Origin: Pedobacter nanyangensis
GTDB taxonomy: Bacteria > Bacteroidota > Bacteroidia > Sphingobacteriales > Sphingobacteriaceae
Direction of reading: 5' to 3'
Assembly: GCF_003313505.1 (NCBI RefSeq)
Contig: NZ_QMHO01000006.1
Location: 1 to 64,000, forward strand
DNA: 64,000 bases
Shown: one piece after another, positions 1 through 8,904 of the stretch
How positions within the stretch are numbered: the first letter of the stretch is position 1
Layout of the letters: each line of letters starts with the position of its first letter
Position numbers and translations under genes: made by a program
Notes under the pieces: model-generated
The model's input: the letters and a program-made list of their open reading frames with translations, nothing else
Database searches by the model: none
What the model was told of the DNA's origin: nothing

Positions 1-372
1 CAGGTTATATTCGTAGGTGTAGGTGCCGCCATTGTTCCTGGCAATGCCCCTGATCACCCCGATGTATCATATGCTCCTTAACTGTGAATGAATCTTGACG
101 TAATCTTCCTGAAAAATAATCTGCTCTATAGAAATATCTATTTCTTTTTTAAAAAAGTGCTTACCTCATCTTTCAAACATATCCGCAGCGATGTTTTTGC
201 ATTTAAATAAAGTTTTTCCCGAAAAGCAGATTGACATTCCATTTTCAAAGTATGATTATATCCAGTGCAAGCTTTATGTTCTTACAAATAAACCACGCTT
301 ATCTACTACAAAATCAAAATCATTCCCAAAATAACCGTAACTTAGAATTAAGCAAACTTAAACCTTATCGTT
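1..372. other. Gene-free left edge of the window
   Basis: No convincing gene. A minus-strand frame at 1-57 reads sensibly (I-R-G-I-A-R-N-N-G-G-T-Y-T-Y-E-Y) but a stop lies just upstream of it, so it is either a gene fragment or chance. The rest is AT-rich and leads into the GTG start at 373. I see no terminator or repeat here. Confidence 0.4.
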
Positions 373-1503
373 GTGATCAAGAAACTCATCCTCGCCTTCT
401 CCGCCCTATTCCTTTATCTGCCTTCCCATGCACAATTGAAAAAAATAGCACAGGAAATTACCCAAAGTATGGCTAATACCGAGACTATTGGATTGGCTGT
501 TGCTGTAATCAAGAACAATCAATTGGTGTATCAGCAGTCCTTTGGCAAAAAGAGTCTTGAAGATGATTTACCATTGAGCAATTCCGATATTTTTAGGATT
601 GCCTCTATTTCCAAATCATTTGCGGCAACTTCCATGATGCAATTGGTTGAAGCTAAAAAAGCCTCCTTAGATGATGATTTTGGCAACTTGGTAGGTTTTA
701 AAATCCGCAATCCAAAATTTCCAGAAACGGTGATTACCCTAAGAATGGTCTTATCACACACCTCTAGTATTAACGACAGCCAGGGGTATTTTAACCTGGA
801 CGCGATCAACCCTGCCAAAAACCCCAATTGGGAAAAATGCTATACCGATAAGCAACCTGGAACGAACTACCTGTATTGTAACCTCAACTTTAACATGTTG
901 GGCGCTGTAATCGAGCGTCTCACTGGCCAGCGTTTCGACAGTTATGTGAAGCAGCATATCCTTGCGCCGCTAAAGATATATGGCGGCTATTGTATCGACT
1001 CTTTGGATGCCAAACGTTTTGTTTCGCTGTACGAATACGAAAATAAGACCTTTAAATTATCGCCAGCGGCCTACGCACCTCGCAGGGAGGAGCTGAGCAA
1101 CTACCAGATAGGTTACACTACTCCCGTTTTATCGCCCACTGGCGGCATGAAAATATCGGCCACAGATTTAGCCACCTACATGACCATGCACATGAACTAC
1201 GGCAAAGCCAAGGGCACCAGGATTATCACTAAAAGAAGTGCCAGGCAAATGCAAACGCCCCTTAGCATACCAGAAAATTATGGCCTTGCGTTACGCACTA
1301 CCAATAAACTTATTTCAGGAAAAACCTTAACTGGCCATACCGGCTCTGCGTACGGCCTTTACAGCGCCATGTTCTTCGATCCAAAACAGAAGTTTGGCAT
1401 GGTGGTTATTACCAATGGTACTGGTGCAAATGAAACCGATGGCTTTAAAAACATCATTAAGGAAAGCTTCAACATTCTTTACCAACACCTTATTGCTAAA
1501 TAA
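373..1503 (+). CDS. Secreted serine hydrolase, beta-lactamase/PBP-like family
   Basis: Exported 376-residue protein of the beta-lactamase-related serine hydrolase family (class C/D-alanyl-D-alanine carboxypeptidase fold). Residues 1-20 form a signal peptide ending SHAQ. The catalytic set is visible: SxxK as SISK (Ser78, Lys81), Y-x-N as YCN (168-170), and HTG (His322) in place of K-T-G, as is usual for this esterase-like branch. I chose the GTG at 373 because it is the only start that gives the complete signal peptide. The family cleaves amide or ester bonds in small peptides or peptidoglycan-like substrates. The substrate here cannot be told. It is followed by a convergent regulator gene and is probably monocistronic. 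Confidence 0.85.
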   Translation: MIKKLILAFSALFLYLPSHAQLKKIAQEITQSMANTETIGLAVAVIKNNQLVYQQSFGKKSLEDDLPLSNSDIFRIASISKSFAATSMMQLVEAKKASLDDDFGNLVGFKIRNPKFPETVITLRMVLSHTSSINDSQGYFNLDAINPAKNPNWEKCYTDKQPGTNYLYCNLNFNMLGAVIERLTGQRFDSYVKQHILAPLKIYGGYCIDSLDAKRFVSLYEYENKTFKLSPAAYAPRREELSNYQIGYTTPVLSPTGGMKISATDLATYMTMHMNYGKAKGTRIITKRSARQMQTPLSIPENYGLALRTTNKLISGKTLTGHTGSAYGLYSAMFFDPKQKFGMVVITNGTGANETDGFKNIIKESFNILYQHLIAK

Positions 1504-1588
1504 ACGTTTGGCCGCATGCGCCTGCCGCAAACTAGGGATATAAAAAGATTACTGATACCAAACAAGCTCTGTGCTCAGTTCAACAATC

Positions 1589-2242
1589 TTACAATAGGTT
1601 AAAAGCATGCGCAAATTTCACGGCATCATAGTTGTTTTTAAGGGATAGTTTTTTACGGATATTTCGGCGGTGGGTATCCACGGTGGCCAGTGCAATAAAC
1701 AAACGTTCGGCAATTTCAGGTGAGCTAATGCCCAAGGCCATCAGCTTCAGCACCTCTATTTCCCTTGCCGATAGCTTGGCAAACACCATGGCATTATTGC
1801 GCAAAAACCTTACATCATCCATTAAACGGTTAACTTTAATGGTAATATGGTGTTCAGGATCAACCGGACTAGCGGTGGTAACCAAGTGAGTAACTTCGCC
1901 CTCCGCGTTTTTTAAAAATACCTTGGTGTTACTGGCATAAAGTTTCCAATGGCCATCTTTTGACTTCACTTGCTGAAAATAAGACGTGCTCTTGTCCGAA
2001 ACCTGTTGCAGCCGCTGTTTAATCTTCGTGGCATAGTCCCTATCATCGTCAATGTTAAAATAGCGGGTAACATATTCCTTGGGATCAATGGCCTGCAATT
2101 CGCTCAAGTCAACACCCAAAATATCCAAACCTATCCTATTCATGTAAACCACACCGTAGTTTGACACCTGCTGTACAATAATGGGAACTGGCAATTCATC
2201 GGCAATGCGCCTCAATTCATCAAGCTTATCATCTAGATCCAT
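1589..2242 (-). CDS. PAS-domain LuxR-type transcriptional regulator
   Basis: Cytoplasmic 217-residue regulator. The N-terminal two thirds (about residues 10-130) resemble a PAS sensor fold (VPIIVQQVSNYGVVYMNRIG, then a central W/Y-rich strand). The C-terminus (about 150-217) is a GerE/LuxR helix-turn-helix: LSAREIEVLKLMALG, then TVDTHRRNIRKKL. It has no receiver domain and no membrane segment, so it would sense an intracellular ligand or interact with a partner. It is divergent from the exopolysaccharide arm that starts at 2514, about 270 bp away, which makes that arm a possible target (inference from position only). Confidence 0.82.
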   Translation of the reverse strand: MDLDDKLDELRRIADELPVPIIVQQVSNYGVVYMNRIGLDILGVDLSELQAIDPKEYVTRYFNIDDDRDYATKIKQRLQQVSDKSTSYFQQVKSKDGHWKLYASNTKVFLKNAEGEVTHLVTTASPVDPEHHITIKVNRLMDDVRFLRNNAMVFAKLSAREIEVLKLMALGISSPEIAERLFIALATVDTHRRNIRKKLSLKNNYDAVKFAHAFNLL

Positions 2243-2445
2243 TTTTTGAGCGATTTATCTTTTCCTACCTGTTCAGGTTTAAATTTTAGAGCGCATTTTA
2301 TTCAAAATGCAAAAGTACCAAAAATAGGATAAAGGTGATATTCCCCCAAATTGTAGATTTTTTTTCCTAAAGTTTCGGTTGCTGTTTTGTAAGTAGCGCT
2401 ACTCTTAGTAATTTAGAGCTTTACAGAATGCGCATCAGGGCATTT

Positions 2446-2480
2446 CTTGCTTTTATTCTCTCTGTTTGAAAATAATTTTG
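2446..2480 (+). promoter_or_regulatory. Putative Bacteroidota housekeeping promoter for the 2514 gene
   Basis: An exact TAnnTTTG -7 box (TAATTTTG, 2473-2480) follows a weak -33 element (CTTG, near 2446-2449) at about 23 nt. Transcription would start near 2487, leaving a leader of about 27 nt before ATG 2514. The -33 match is poor. Confidence 0.45.
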
Positions 2481-2513
2481 CCTATTGGTATGTAAATTGA
2501 ATTAACCAATCAC

Positions 2514-3767
2514 ATGACAAAAACCCTCTTCAGATTTTTATCGATTGCGCTGTGTTTGCAGGTACTGTTTACAGGCTTGTTGTTTGCCCAGGATACCAAT
2601 AGTCAAACCTCCGACGAACTGTTTACGCAAGCGAGAAACATTCCAAAGGAAAAGCAAAACTATCCCCAAATAATTGCCCTGCTTAAAACAGCTTTGCAAA
2701 AAAGCCCTGATTATGCAGATATACATCTATTTTTAGGAAGGGTTTACACCTGGAGCGATAAGTTGGATAGCGCACGTTACCAATTTAACCAAGTATTGGC
2801 CAAAGAACCGCAGAACATAGAAGCGCATTCGGCCATATTTGACCTGGAATATTGGAACGAAAACTATTCGAGGGCTTTGGACCACGCCAACCAGGGTTTG
2901 TTGTACGATCCCAATTCAACCGAGCTGCTCCTGAAAAAAGCAAAAGCGCTCAACGCCCTAAAAGACAGCCGGCAAGCCTTGGCACTGTTGCGTAATTACA
3001 ATAAGCAAAACCCCAATCAGGATACGGTAAAAAGCTATTATCAGATGTTGAGGAGCGAGAACACCAAAAACCTGATCGACCTAAGCTATGAATATGTTTA
3101 TTTCGATAAACGCTTTGATGATCCCTGGCACTATGCCTCCATTGATTATACCCGCAACACTTCGCTAGGATCGGTAACGGGCAGGCTCATGTACAGCAAC
3201 CGTTTCAGAAGTGATGGTTTACAGGGCGAAATCGAAGCTTACCCCTCTATTTCAAAAGGCATTTACGCCTATGTGGGCGCTGGCTACTCGCAATCGGATA
3301 TTTTCCCAAGGTTCAGGGCTGGTGTATCACTTTATTATACGCTTCCTAAAAGTTTTGATGCCGAAACAGGTTTCAGGTACTTGGATTTTAACCCCACCAA
3401 AACTTATATCTACGTACTTGCACTGGGAAAATACACCGGTAATTTCTACTTCAATTTAAAAACCTACCTATCACCAGATGTAGATGTTTTCTCGCACTCC
3501 TATACCTTTACCACCCGCTACTATTTTTCTGACCGTTACAACTTTATTGGCTTCCAAGTTGGTGCAGGAATATCTCCCGACGACAGGGCGAGGAACATTA
3601 TGGGTACCGGCAACCTGAACACCTACAAATTGGGACTGAATTATTCCAGAGACCTGTTCAGCAACTTTACTTTGGCTGCCACAGGCCTATGGTTCCACGA
3701 AGAATACCGTACCGATGAATGGGGCAACCAAATAGGTGTTGGAATTTCCTTAATTAAGAGATTTTAA
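2514..3767 (+). CDS. TPR plus YaiO-type outer-membrane beta-barrel protein
   Basis: Exported 417-residue protein. The signal peptide spans about residues 1-25 (ends GLLFAQ). TPR-like helical repeats occupy about 35-175 (motifs such as YADIHLFLGRVYTWSDKLDS). The rest, about 180-417, has alternating aromatic beta strands typical of a YaiO-family outer-membrane barrel and ends in a C-terminal Phe (LIKRF). TPR plus barrel is the layout of export porins in synthase-dependent polysaccharide systems (BcsC, PgaA). That role is inferred from architecture and from the GT2 synthase in the facing operon. The next gene starts 1 nt after its stop, so the two are probably translated together. Confidence 0.8.
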   Translation: MTKTLFRFLSIALCLQVLFTGLLFAQDTNSQTSDELFTQARNIPKEKQNYPQIIALLKTALQKSPDYADIHLFLGRVYTWSDKLDSARYQFNQVLAKEPQNIEAHSAIFDLEYWNENYSRALDHANQGLLYDPNSTELLLKKAKALNALKDSRQALALLRNYNKQNPNQDTVKSYYQMLRSENTKNLIDLSYEYVYFDKRFDDPWHYASIDYTRNTSLGSVTGRLMYSNRFRSDGLQGEIEAYPSISKGIYAYVGAGYSQSDIFPRFRAGVSLYYTLPKSFDAETGFRYLDFNPTKTYIYVLALGKYTGNFYFNLKTYLSPDVDVFSHSYTFTTRYYFSDRYNFIGFQVGAGISPDDRARNIMGTGNLNTYKLGLNYSRDLFSNFTLAATGLWFHEEYRTDEWGNQIGVGISLIKRF

Positions 3768-3768
3768 C

Positions 3769-4938
3769 ATGAAGCGTGGGATCATCAGCACCATTTTATT
3801 CTATTTGGTAATTGCCATGCCGCTTTGGATGTTTTTGGTTTGGTTTTTTTGGCCCAAAACCAAACTGGTAATTGCCATTGTTGATAAAACGGTATTATTT
3901 AAAACCGGGCAGGAACATGCCTCGCTTACCTGGGTACTGCGCAATAACAAGTACTCCAAAACCTCTAAAGATTTATACAAGGTAGGGCGTGATTATTTTG
4001 GTTTTTTCCCTAACAAAAACAAAAAATACGACCTGAAAGGTTTGGAGAGAGCTACCGACGAGGATCTGGAAAAACTAAGCGTACATGCCGACATGGCCTA
4101 CATTACCGATACCTACGGAATTTATTCCAAAGAGTGGTACCTGGCCAAAAACATCACTGAAAGGCAACGCCTACTTTATGGTGGACTTTCGCCACAGGAC
4201 ATGCTTTTCCTGAAAAAAATGAAGCAAAAGAAAAAGCTTATCATTACCGAATTTAACACCTTTGCCACACCAACATCAGGTACCGTTGCTCGCGATTTCG
4301 AGCATACTTTTAAAATTAAATGGACCGGATGGGTAGGTAAATACTTCGATTCTTTTGACACCGTACGCAATAAAGAGTTACCCAAATGGCTGGTAGAAAA
4401 CTACAAGGCTCAAAACAACAACCAATGGCCCTTTAAACGGTCGGGAATTGCCTTTGTGCATAAAAGCGACAAAATTGTGGTGCTGGAGTACGTAAACCAT
4501 TTGAACGGCGAAGTGCCTTTTATCCTCACCCGAAAAGAAGAACGTGAAAGGTACAATATCCCCAAAGCCATGAAATATCCCTTCTGGTTTGATATCATCC
4601 AAACCTCAAGGGCAAATAAAATCGTGTCCTTTTACGACCTGAGCGTAAATGATGCTGGAGCGAAAATATTGGCGCAAAACAACATTCCCTCGCAATTTCC
4701 GGCCATTATAGAGCATTACCGAAAGGATTACAAGTTCTACTATTTCTGTGGCGATTTTGCCGACAATCCCATTTCGCAGGGTGGCTCGTACTTTAAGGGC
4801 ATCAGTATGTTTCGCAAGCTTTTCTATAACGACGATATTGCCGCCGAACGCGTGAGTTTTTTTTGGGAATTCTATCGTCCAATGATCAATACCATACTCG
4901 ACGACTACCATAAGGACATGGATGCGGAAAAAGAATAA
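3769..4938 (+). CDS. Unknown membrane-anchored periplasmic protein of the exopolysaccharide locus
   Basis: 389 residues, no family recognised. An N-terminal hydrophobic helix (about residues 6-28, rich in W and F) anchors a large soluble, probably periplasmic domain. Visible features are a segment resembling alternating Rossmann-like strands (MAYITDTYGIY, then KKLIITEFNTFATPTSG), an aromatic W-rich middle (KIKWTGWVGKYFDSF, LPKWLVENY), and a late YYFCGDFADN motif. It starts directly after the YaiO gene, so it should act in the same process. A polysaccharide-modifying or export-assisting role is inference. Some features recall periplasmic glycan-processing folds, but I cannot place catalytic residues. 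Confidence 0.7.
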   Translation: MKRGIISTILFYLVIAMPLWMFLVWFFWPKTKLVIAIVDKTVLFKTGQEHASLTWVLRNNKYSKTSKDLYKVGRDYFGFFPNKNKKYDLKGLERATDEDLEKLSVHADMAYITDTYGIYSKEWYLAKNITERQRLLYGGLSPQDMLFLKKMKQKKKLIITEFNTFATPTSGTVARDFEHTFKIKWTGWVGKYFDSFDTVRNKELPKWLVENYKAQNNNQWPFKRSGIAFVHKSDKIVVLEYVNHLNGEVPFILTRKEERERYNIPKAMKYPFWFDIIQTSRANKIVSFYDLSVNDAGAKILAQNNIPSQFPAIIEHYRKDYKFYYFCGDFADNPISQGGSYFKGISMFRKLFYNDDIAAERVSFFWEFYRPMINTILDDYHKDMDAEKE

Positions 4939-4991
4939 TCCTCTTTTACCATCAAAACCTCCACTTTTGTGGCTAAAAACCTTTGTTGATC

Positions 4992-5024
4992 AGATTTACG
5001 GAATTTTAAAAACTCCGTAAATCT
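4992..5024. repeat. Perfect inverted repeat with TTTTAAAAAC core
   Basis: Arms AGATTTACGGA (4992-5002) and its complement (5014-5024) flank a TTTTAAAAAC centre. It lies between two convergent operons and could fold as a bidirectional terminator. It shares its core, but not its arm sequence, with the element at 5292-5314. Confidence 0.75.
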
Positions 5025-5114
5025 CTAATCAGCACAAAACAGTATAAAAAGCTGCCAGGTTTTAACGCCAAACATTTTCAATTATTTTGGCAGCGCAAAA
5101 CTCCTGCTAAACCA

Positions 5115-5190
5115 AGCCGATAGTCCCGCCATCCATTTCAAGTCCGCACTCGCTACGCTCCCTTGCGGGCTTTCCATTACTGTCGGGGCT
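5115..5190. repeat. Intergenic imperfect palindrome of a dispersed Bacteroidota type
   Basis: The ends are AGCCGATAGT and ACTGTCGGGGCT, with an internal GC-rich stem (AAGTCCGCACTCGCTACGC against GCGGGCTTTCC). Similar elements are, from general knowledge, scattered in intergenic regions of this phylum. No coding potential is visible. Confidence 0.55.
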
Positions 5191-5291
5191 AGCATTAAAA
5201 GGTACTTCTTAAGTTTATGCCGCCTAAAAACCTGCAAGGCATCAACTTACCCGCCCATCACACTTACACCGCTTTGGCAACTGGTGGGCCC

Positions 5292-5314
5292 TGCGAAGTT
5301 TTAAAAACTTCGCA
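5292..5314. repeat. Perfect inverted repeat, TTTTAAAAAC core
   Basis: TGCGAAGTTTT, then AA, then the complementary arm, a near-continuous 23-bp palindrome. Together with 4992-5024 and the partial copies CTGCCAGGTTTT (about 5053) and CTGCAAGGTTTT (about 5363), it fills the 453-bp gap between the convergent operons. No gene is seen in this gap. Confidence 0.7.
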
Positions 5315-5391
5315 AAGCTTTAATCTGCCAATAACAACAAAAAACCTCACGGGCTTTAACACCTGCAAGGTTTTCCAATTAAATCGCCTAT

Positions 5392-7440
5392 TTAAGGCCT
5401 AAATTTCTTATAAATACTATCTGGCAATAATTTCAGTGTTTGCGTTACCTGGTTATTTTGTGATTTATATTGATTAAACTCCCCAAGCAATTGGTTCCTT
5501 CGGTTATCATCCTGCATCGGCTGCAGGTCAAAGTTATCGCCAATACTAAACAAGGTTTGCCCATTTAGGAAATATTCGCCCGAGACGTAGTCTATCAAAT
5601 CACTAACCGTTTGTTTAAGCGGATAACGATGTATATTCCTAAACTGGCGTACGGTATCTAATCCCGTACCCACCCACGTTACCAATTCTGGCGTGCTCAC
5701 TTTGTAATGGGTACTCAAAAATTTCAGCAAAGATGGCGCAACATCCAAATGGCTCGATATTGACCTGATACTGGCACTGCGTTTAAGCATTGGCGAATAG
5801 ATGATCAAAGGCACATGGTAACGATCAATCTTGGTCGACATTGGAATTTCCGGAAGCCTGTGGTCGCCGGTAATGATAAAAATGGTGTTCCTATAGGCCG
5901 GTAGTTTAGCAAATTCCTGAAAGAAATACTTTAATGCCTCATCACTATACATGATGGTGGCATATTGGTCCTTGTAGCTTCTATGCGCTGCTTTTTGCCC
6001 TTCATCAAAGCCCAGTTTGTTCATTTGGCTTTCCATTAAATCATAATAGCGATCCATTTCGGGGACCTTGTAAGGCGTATGCATGGAAATCGTTTGAATA
6101 TAGCTCACAAACGGCCTATTATTGGGCAGTTTGGCATAAAAGCCAATCGCCTTCTTCATCAAATCCAAATCCGGATAGCCCCAGTAAGAATTATGCGCCG
6201 CTGGAAACTCGCTAAAATTGGCCTTTGAAATCAATTGGTCAACCCCTTGCGATCTGATAAAAAGCCCTTCATTATCAAAAGCCACATCGGTACTCATCAA
6301 AAACGACGAATGATAACCGTTATGTTTCAATAGGCTCAAGGTAGTAAAGGCCTTTGGCATGCGGCTTCCCAGTTCGTTATAGCCCTTATCAAAAAATGGT
6401 AGCGAACCCAAAATAGATGGCAGTGAAGCAAAAGTTCGGCCTTGGGCCGCTAAAAAATTCTCGAAATATAAACTTCTGCCCTTTAGCTGATCCAGAAAAG
6501 GCGTAAAACTACCCAAATAAGCATTAGGCCCACTAAAGGCCCTGCCCAAACCCTCCACTTGGATAAACACAACATTGGGCTTTGCGGCGGTGCTGTCTAC
6601 GTTAAAAAAATTACCTAGTACCTCCAAGGTATTCTCTTCCCTTAAAAACGGATAGGCACTGTTCACATATTTCATTTGCGGCCTAAGGGCATTATTGCCA
6701 TCGGCACCATCTTCAAAGTAATTGGCGGCATAAATATCCACGTTGGGCTCATTATCAAAAAAGTAGGCATAACTGTTTTCAAAAAAGAAAGCTTCCTTGT
6801 TAATGGCCACATTGTAGTCGAAATCTTTTTTGAAGCCAGCTTGTGAAGGCAGCGACGAAACGTTAAAGTAAAGCAGTACCATGGATACCGCAAAAACGCC
6901 AACAGCTATCCGATAGTTGAAGGTCTTGATTTTGGCCGATAGCTTAAGGACAAACCACAGAAATACAAATGGCAGTATAAAGATGATGACACTCAAGACA
7001 TCGATACTTAAACCGGCCGAAACCGTTTGCTTTATATCGGCGTAAGAGTAACCATAAAAATCAGATCCCAGCGGCACCAAAGCTGTGAAGAAATATTTCA
7101 GCAACAGCAAATATACCAGGATATAGATACTGAAGATAATTCCGGCTGCAACATAAATCTGCTTTTTCACCTTCAACGAAAAGAAGAATAGCAGAAAAGG
7201 CAGGTAAAGTACAGGCAAGCATTTGAGCACAAAAACCACATCAAAGAACAATGATTTTAATGCCAACAGGAAAAATCCGTTAGGGATATTGCCCTTAATG
7301 ACGATATAGGTATATTCCAGCAACTTGATAAAAAATACGGTTGCCAGCAAGGCCACTGAATATTTGAGAAACAGGATCGCACTGTTCTTAAACCTGTCTA
7401 AAACCGGGTATTCTGGTGCTTCAAAAAAAGTATTTTCCAT
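5392..7440 (-). CDS. LtaS-type membrane sulfatase/phosphotransferase family protein
   Basis: 682-residue member of the alkaline-phosphatase superfamily, LTA-synthase-like branch. About five transmembrane helices lie in the first 190 residues, followed by an extracytoplasmic catalytic domain. Active-site landmarks are Glu296 in FIQVEGLG, the nucleophile Thr336 in GRTFASLPS, ISMHTPYKVPE, and the metal-binding FIITGDHRLPE. Such enzymes move phosphoglycerol or phosphoethanolamine from phospholipid to a glycan, or act as hydrolases. Gram-negative cells lack lipoteichoic acid, so here it more likely decorates the polymer made by the adjacent GT2 synthase (inference). The gene starts 6 nt after the synthase stop. 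Confidence 0.85.
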   Translation of the reverse strand: MENTFFEAPEYPVLDRFKNSAILFLKYSVALLATVFFIKLLEYTYIVIKGNIPNGFFLLALKSLFFDVVFVLKCLPVLYLPFLLFFFSLKVKKQIYVAAGIIFSIYILVYLLLLKYFFTALVPLGSDFYGYSYADIKQTVSAGLSIDVLSVIIFILPFVFLWFVLKLSAKIKTFNYRIAVGVFAVSMVLLYFNVSSLPSQAGFKKDFDYNVAINKEAFFFENSYAYFFDNEPNVDIYAANYFEDGADGNNALRPQMKYVNSAYPFLREENTLEVLGNFFNVDSTAAKPNVVFIQVEGLGRAFSGPNAYLGSFTPFLDQLKGRSLYFENFLAAQGRTFASLPSILGSLPFFDKGYNELGSRMPKAFTTLSLLKHNGYHSSFLMSTDVAFDNEGLFIRSQGVDQLISKANFSEFPAAHNSYWGYPDLDLMKKAIGFYAKLPNNRPFVSYIQTISMHTPYKVPEMDRYYDLMESQMNKLGFDEGQKAAHRSYKDQYATIMYSDEALKYFFQEFAKLPAYRNTIFIITGDHRLPEIPMSTKIDRYHVPLIIYSPMLKRSASIRSISSHLDVAPSLLKFLSTHYKVSTPELVTWVGTGLDTVRQFRNIHRYPLKQTVSDLIDYVSGEYFLNGQTLFSIGDNFDLQPMQDDNRRNQLLGEFNQYKSQNNQVTQTLKLLPDSIYKKFRP

Positions 7441-7446
7441 ATCAAT

Positions 7447-8904
7447 CTAAATCGTTGTGGTTTGTGTTGGAGCCTCCTGAACAGCTTTTTTTTCTGTAAA
7501 GCCTTTGCGGGTCATTGCTCCCCAGTTATTTTTGCCGGCAAACTTATGTACATTTCCCATAATGGCCCAATACACCGTTAAGGGGTGGTATAAAATAGGC
7601 TCCAAAAAAGCTGCTAACAATAGCTTTACCAAATCGCCGCCCTTGGTGTACTGCTGGTACGACATCTCCTCGAAAAGAATGGCCACCGTTGACAGTGCCA
7701 ATGAAAAGAAGTACACCATGGAAACCAGGATAAGCGAAAATTCCCAGTTGATATTGCCCATAAAAGCCAACAATATAAAAATGCTGATTCCCAAAAACTC
7801 AATAATGGGCGCCAACCATTCAAAGAAAAACCAGTACGGATAGCTCAGCATTCCCAAAATACCATACCTGGGGTTAAAGAAAAGGTCTTTGTGCATCCAC
7901 AGCGTTTCAATGGTACCTCGGGTCCAGCGGTTACGCTGGCGGCCCAAAACCTGCAGGTCAGCGGGAGCTTCGGTCCAACACAAAGGATCGGGAATGTAAA
8001 CCACCTTGAACCTCCTGTCCTGCTCGTACATATAGCGCCGCATCCGCACTACGAGCTCCATATCCTCGCCCACGGTACTATGGTCGTAACCGCCCACTTT
8101 AATCACAATGTTCTTATCAAACAAGCCCATGGCACCCGAAATAATCAGCAAACCATTTAGCCTGCTCCACGCCATACGCCCCATTAAAAATGCCCTGATG
8201 TATTCCAGCACCTGAAAACGTGGCCATAAATTCCTAGGCATGTTCACCTCCACCAATTTACCATCCTCCACCTTGCATGAGTTGGCAATACGTACCACGC
8301 CGCCGGTAGCAATCACTTGGTACTTTTCTTCCAGATAAGGCTTGGCCAGCTTCAAAAGCGCATCTTCCTGTACAATACAATCAACATCGATACACAAAAT
8401 CAGGTCTTTTCCCGCTACGTTGATTCCTGCATTGAGGGCATCAGATTTGCCGCCATTCACTTTATCAACTACGGTTAGTTTAGAAAAAGAAGGCAGCTTA
8501 GATTTGTAAACCCCTCTGATCTCTTTGCACTGGATTTGGTAGTTTACCGCAAAATCAACCTTTTCCAACTGGTAATAATCAAACATCCGCTGGAAAGTGC
8601 TGTCCTTGCTACCATCGTTAATAATGATTACTTCGTAATTGCCATAATGCAGCGAAAGCAAGGACCGGATGTTTTCGATAATAGTGGCCTCCTCGTTATA
8701 AGCGGGGGCCAAAATGGATACCGAGGGAGCCAAAGGCGACACCAATATTTCGCGATAGTTCACATAGCTGTTTTTTTTCATATAGCCATTCATTTCGATG
8801 GCCGACAGCAAGGTGAGCACCACGTATGAACCCATTACGAACAAAGCGTAATAGAATATCGCATTATTAAAGAATGTCTCAAAAGTGGCTAAAAACTCTC
8901 TCAT
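7447..8904 (-). CDS. Processive membrane glycosyltransferase family 2 (PgaC/BcsA-like)
   Basis: 485 residues. One N-terminal membrane helix (about 15-37), a cytosolic GT-A domain, then several C-terminal helices (about 345-450). All hallmarks of a processive synthase are present: Asp97 (INDGSKDST), DxD at Asp173/Asp175 (CIDVDC), the ED acceptor motif 280-281 (VGEDMEL), and QxxRW at Gln323/Arg326/Trp327. It should polymerise a nucleotide-sugar into a beta-linked polymer and pass it through the inner membrane. Sugar identity cannot be read from sequence. Its ATG overlaps the HEAT-gene stop by one base, implying coupled translation. No PilZ domain is seen. Confidence 0.9.
   Translation of the reverse strand: MREFLATFETFFNNAIFYYALFVMGSYVVLTLLSAIEMNGYMKKNSYVNYREILVSPLAPSVSILAPAYNEEATIIENIRSLLSLHYGNYEVIIINDGSKDSTFQRMFDYYQLEKVDFAVNYQIQCKEIRGVYKSKLPSFSKLTVVDKVNGGKSDALNAGINVAGKDLILCIDVDCIVQEDALLKLAKPYLEEKYQVIATGGVVRIANSCKVEDGKLVEVNMPRNLWPRFQVLEYIRAFLMGRMAWSRLNGLLIISGAMGLFDKNIVIKVGGYDHSTVGEDMELVVRMRRYMYEQDRRFKVVYIPDPLCWTEAPADLQVLGRQRNRWTRGTIETLWMHKDLFFNPRYGILGMLSYPYWFFFEWLAPIIEFLGISIFILLAFMGNINWEFSLILVSMVYFFSLALSTVAILFEEMSYQQYTKGGDLVKLLLAAFLEPILYHPLTVYWAIMGNVHKFAGKNNWGAMTRKGFTEKKAVQEAPTQTTTI

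Noticed and set aside
1..57. Minus-strand frame with a sensible Tyr/Asn-rich reading at the window edge
   Set aside because: A stop codon lies just upstream and no start fits; too short to call.
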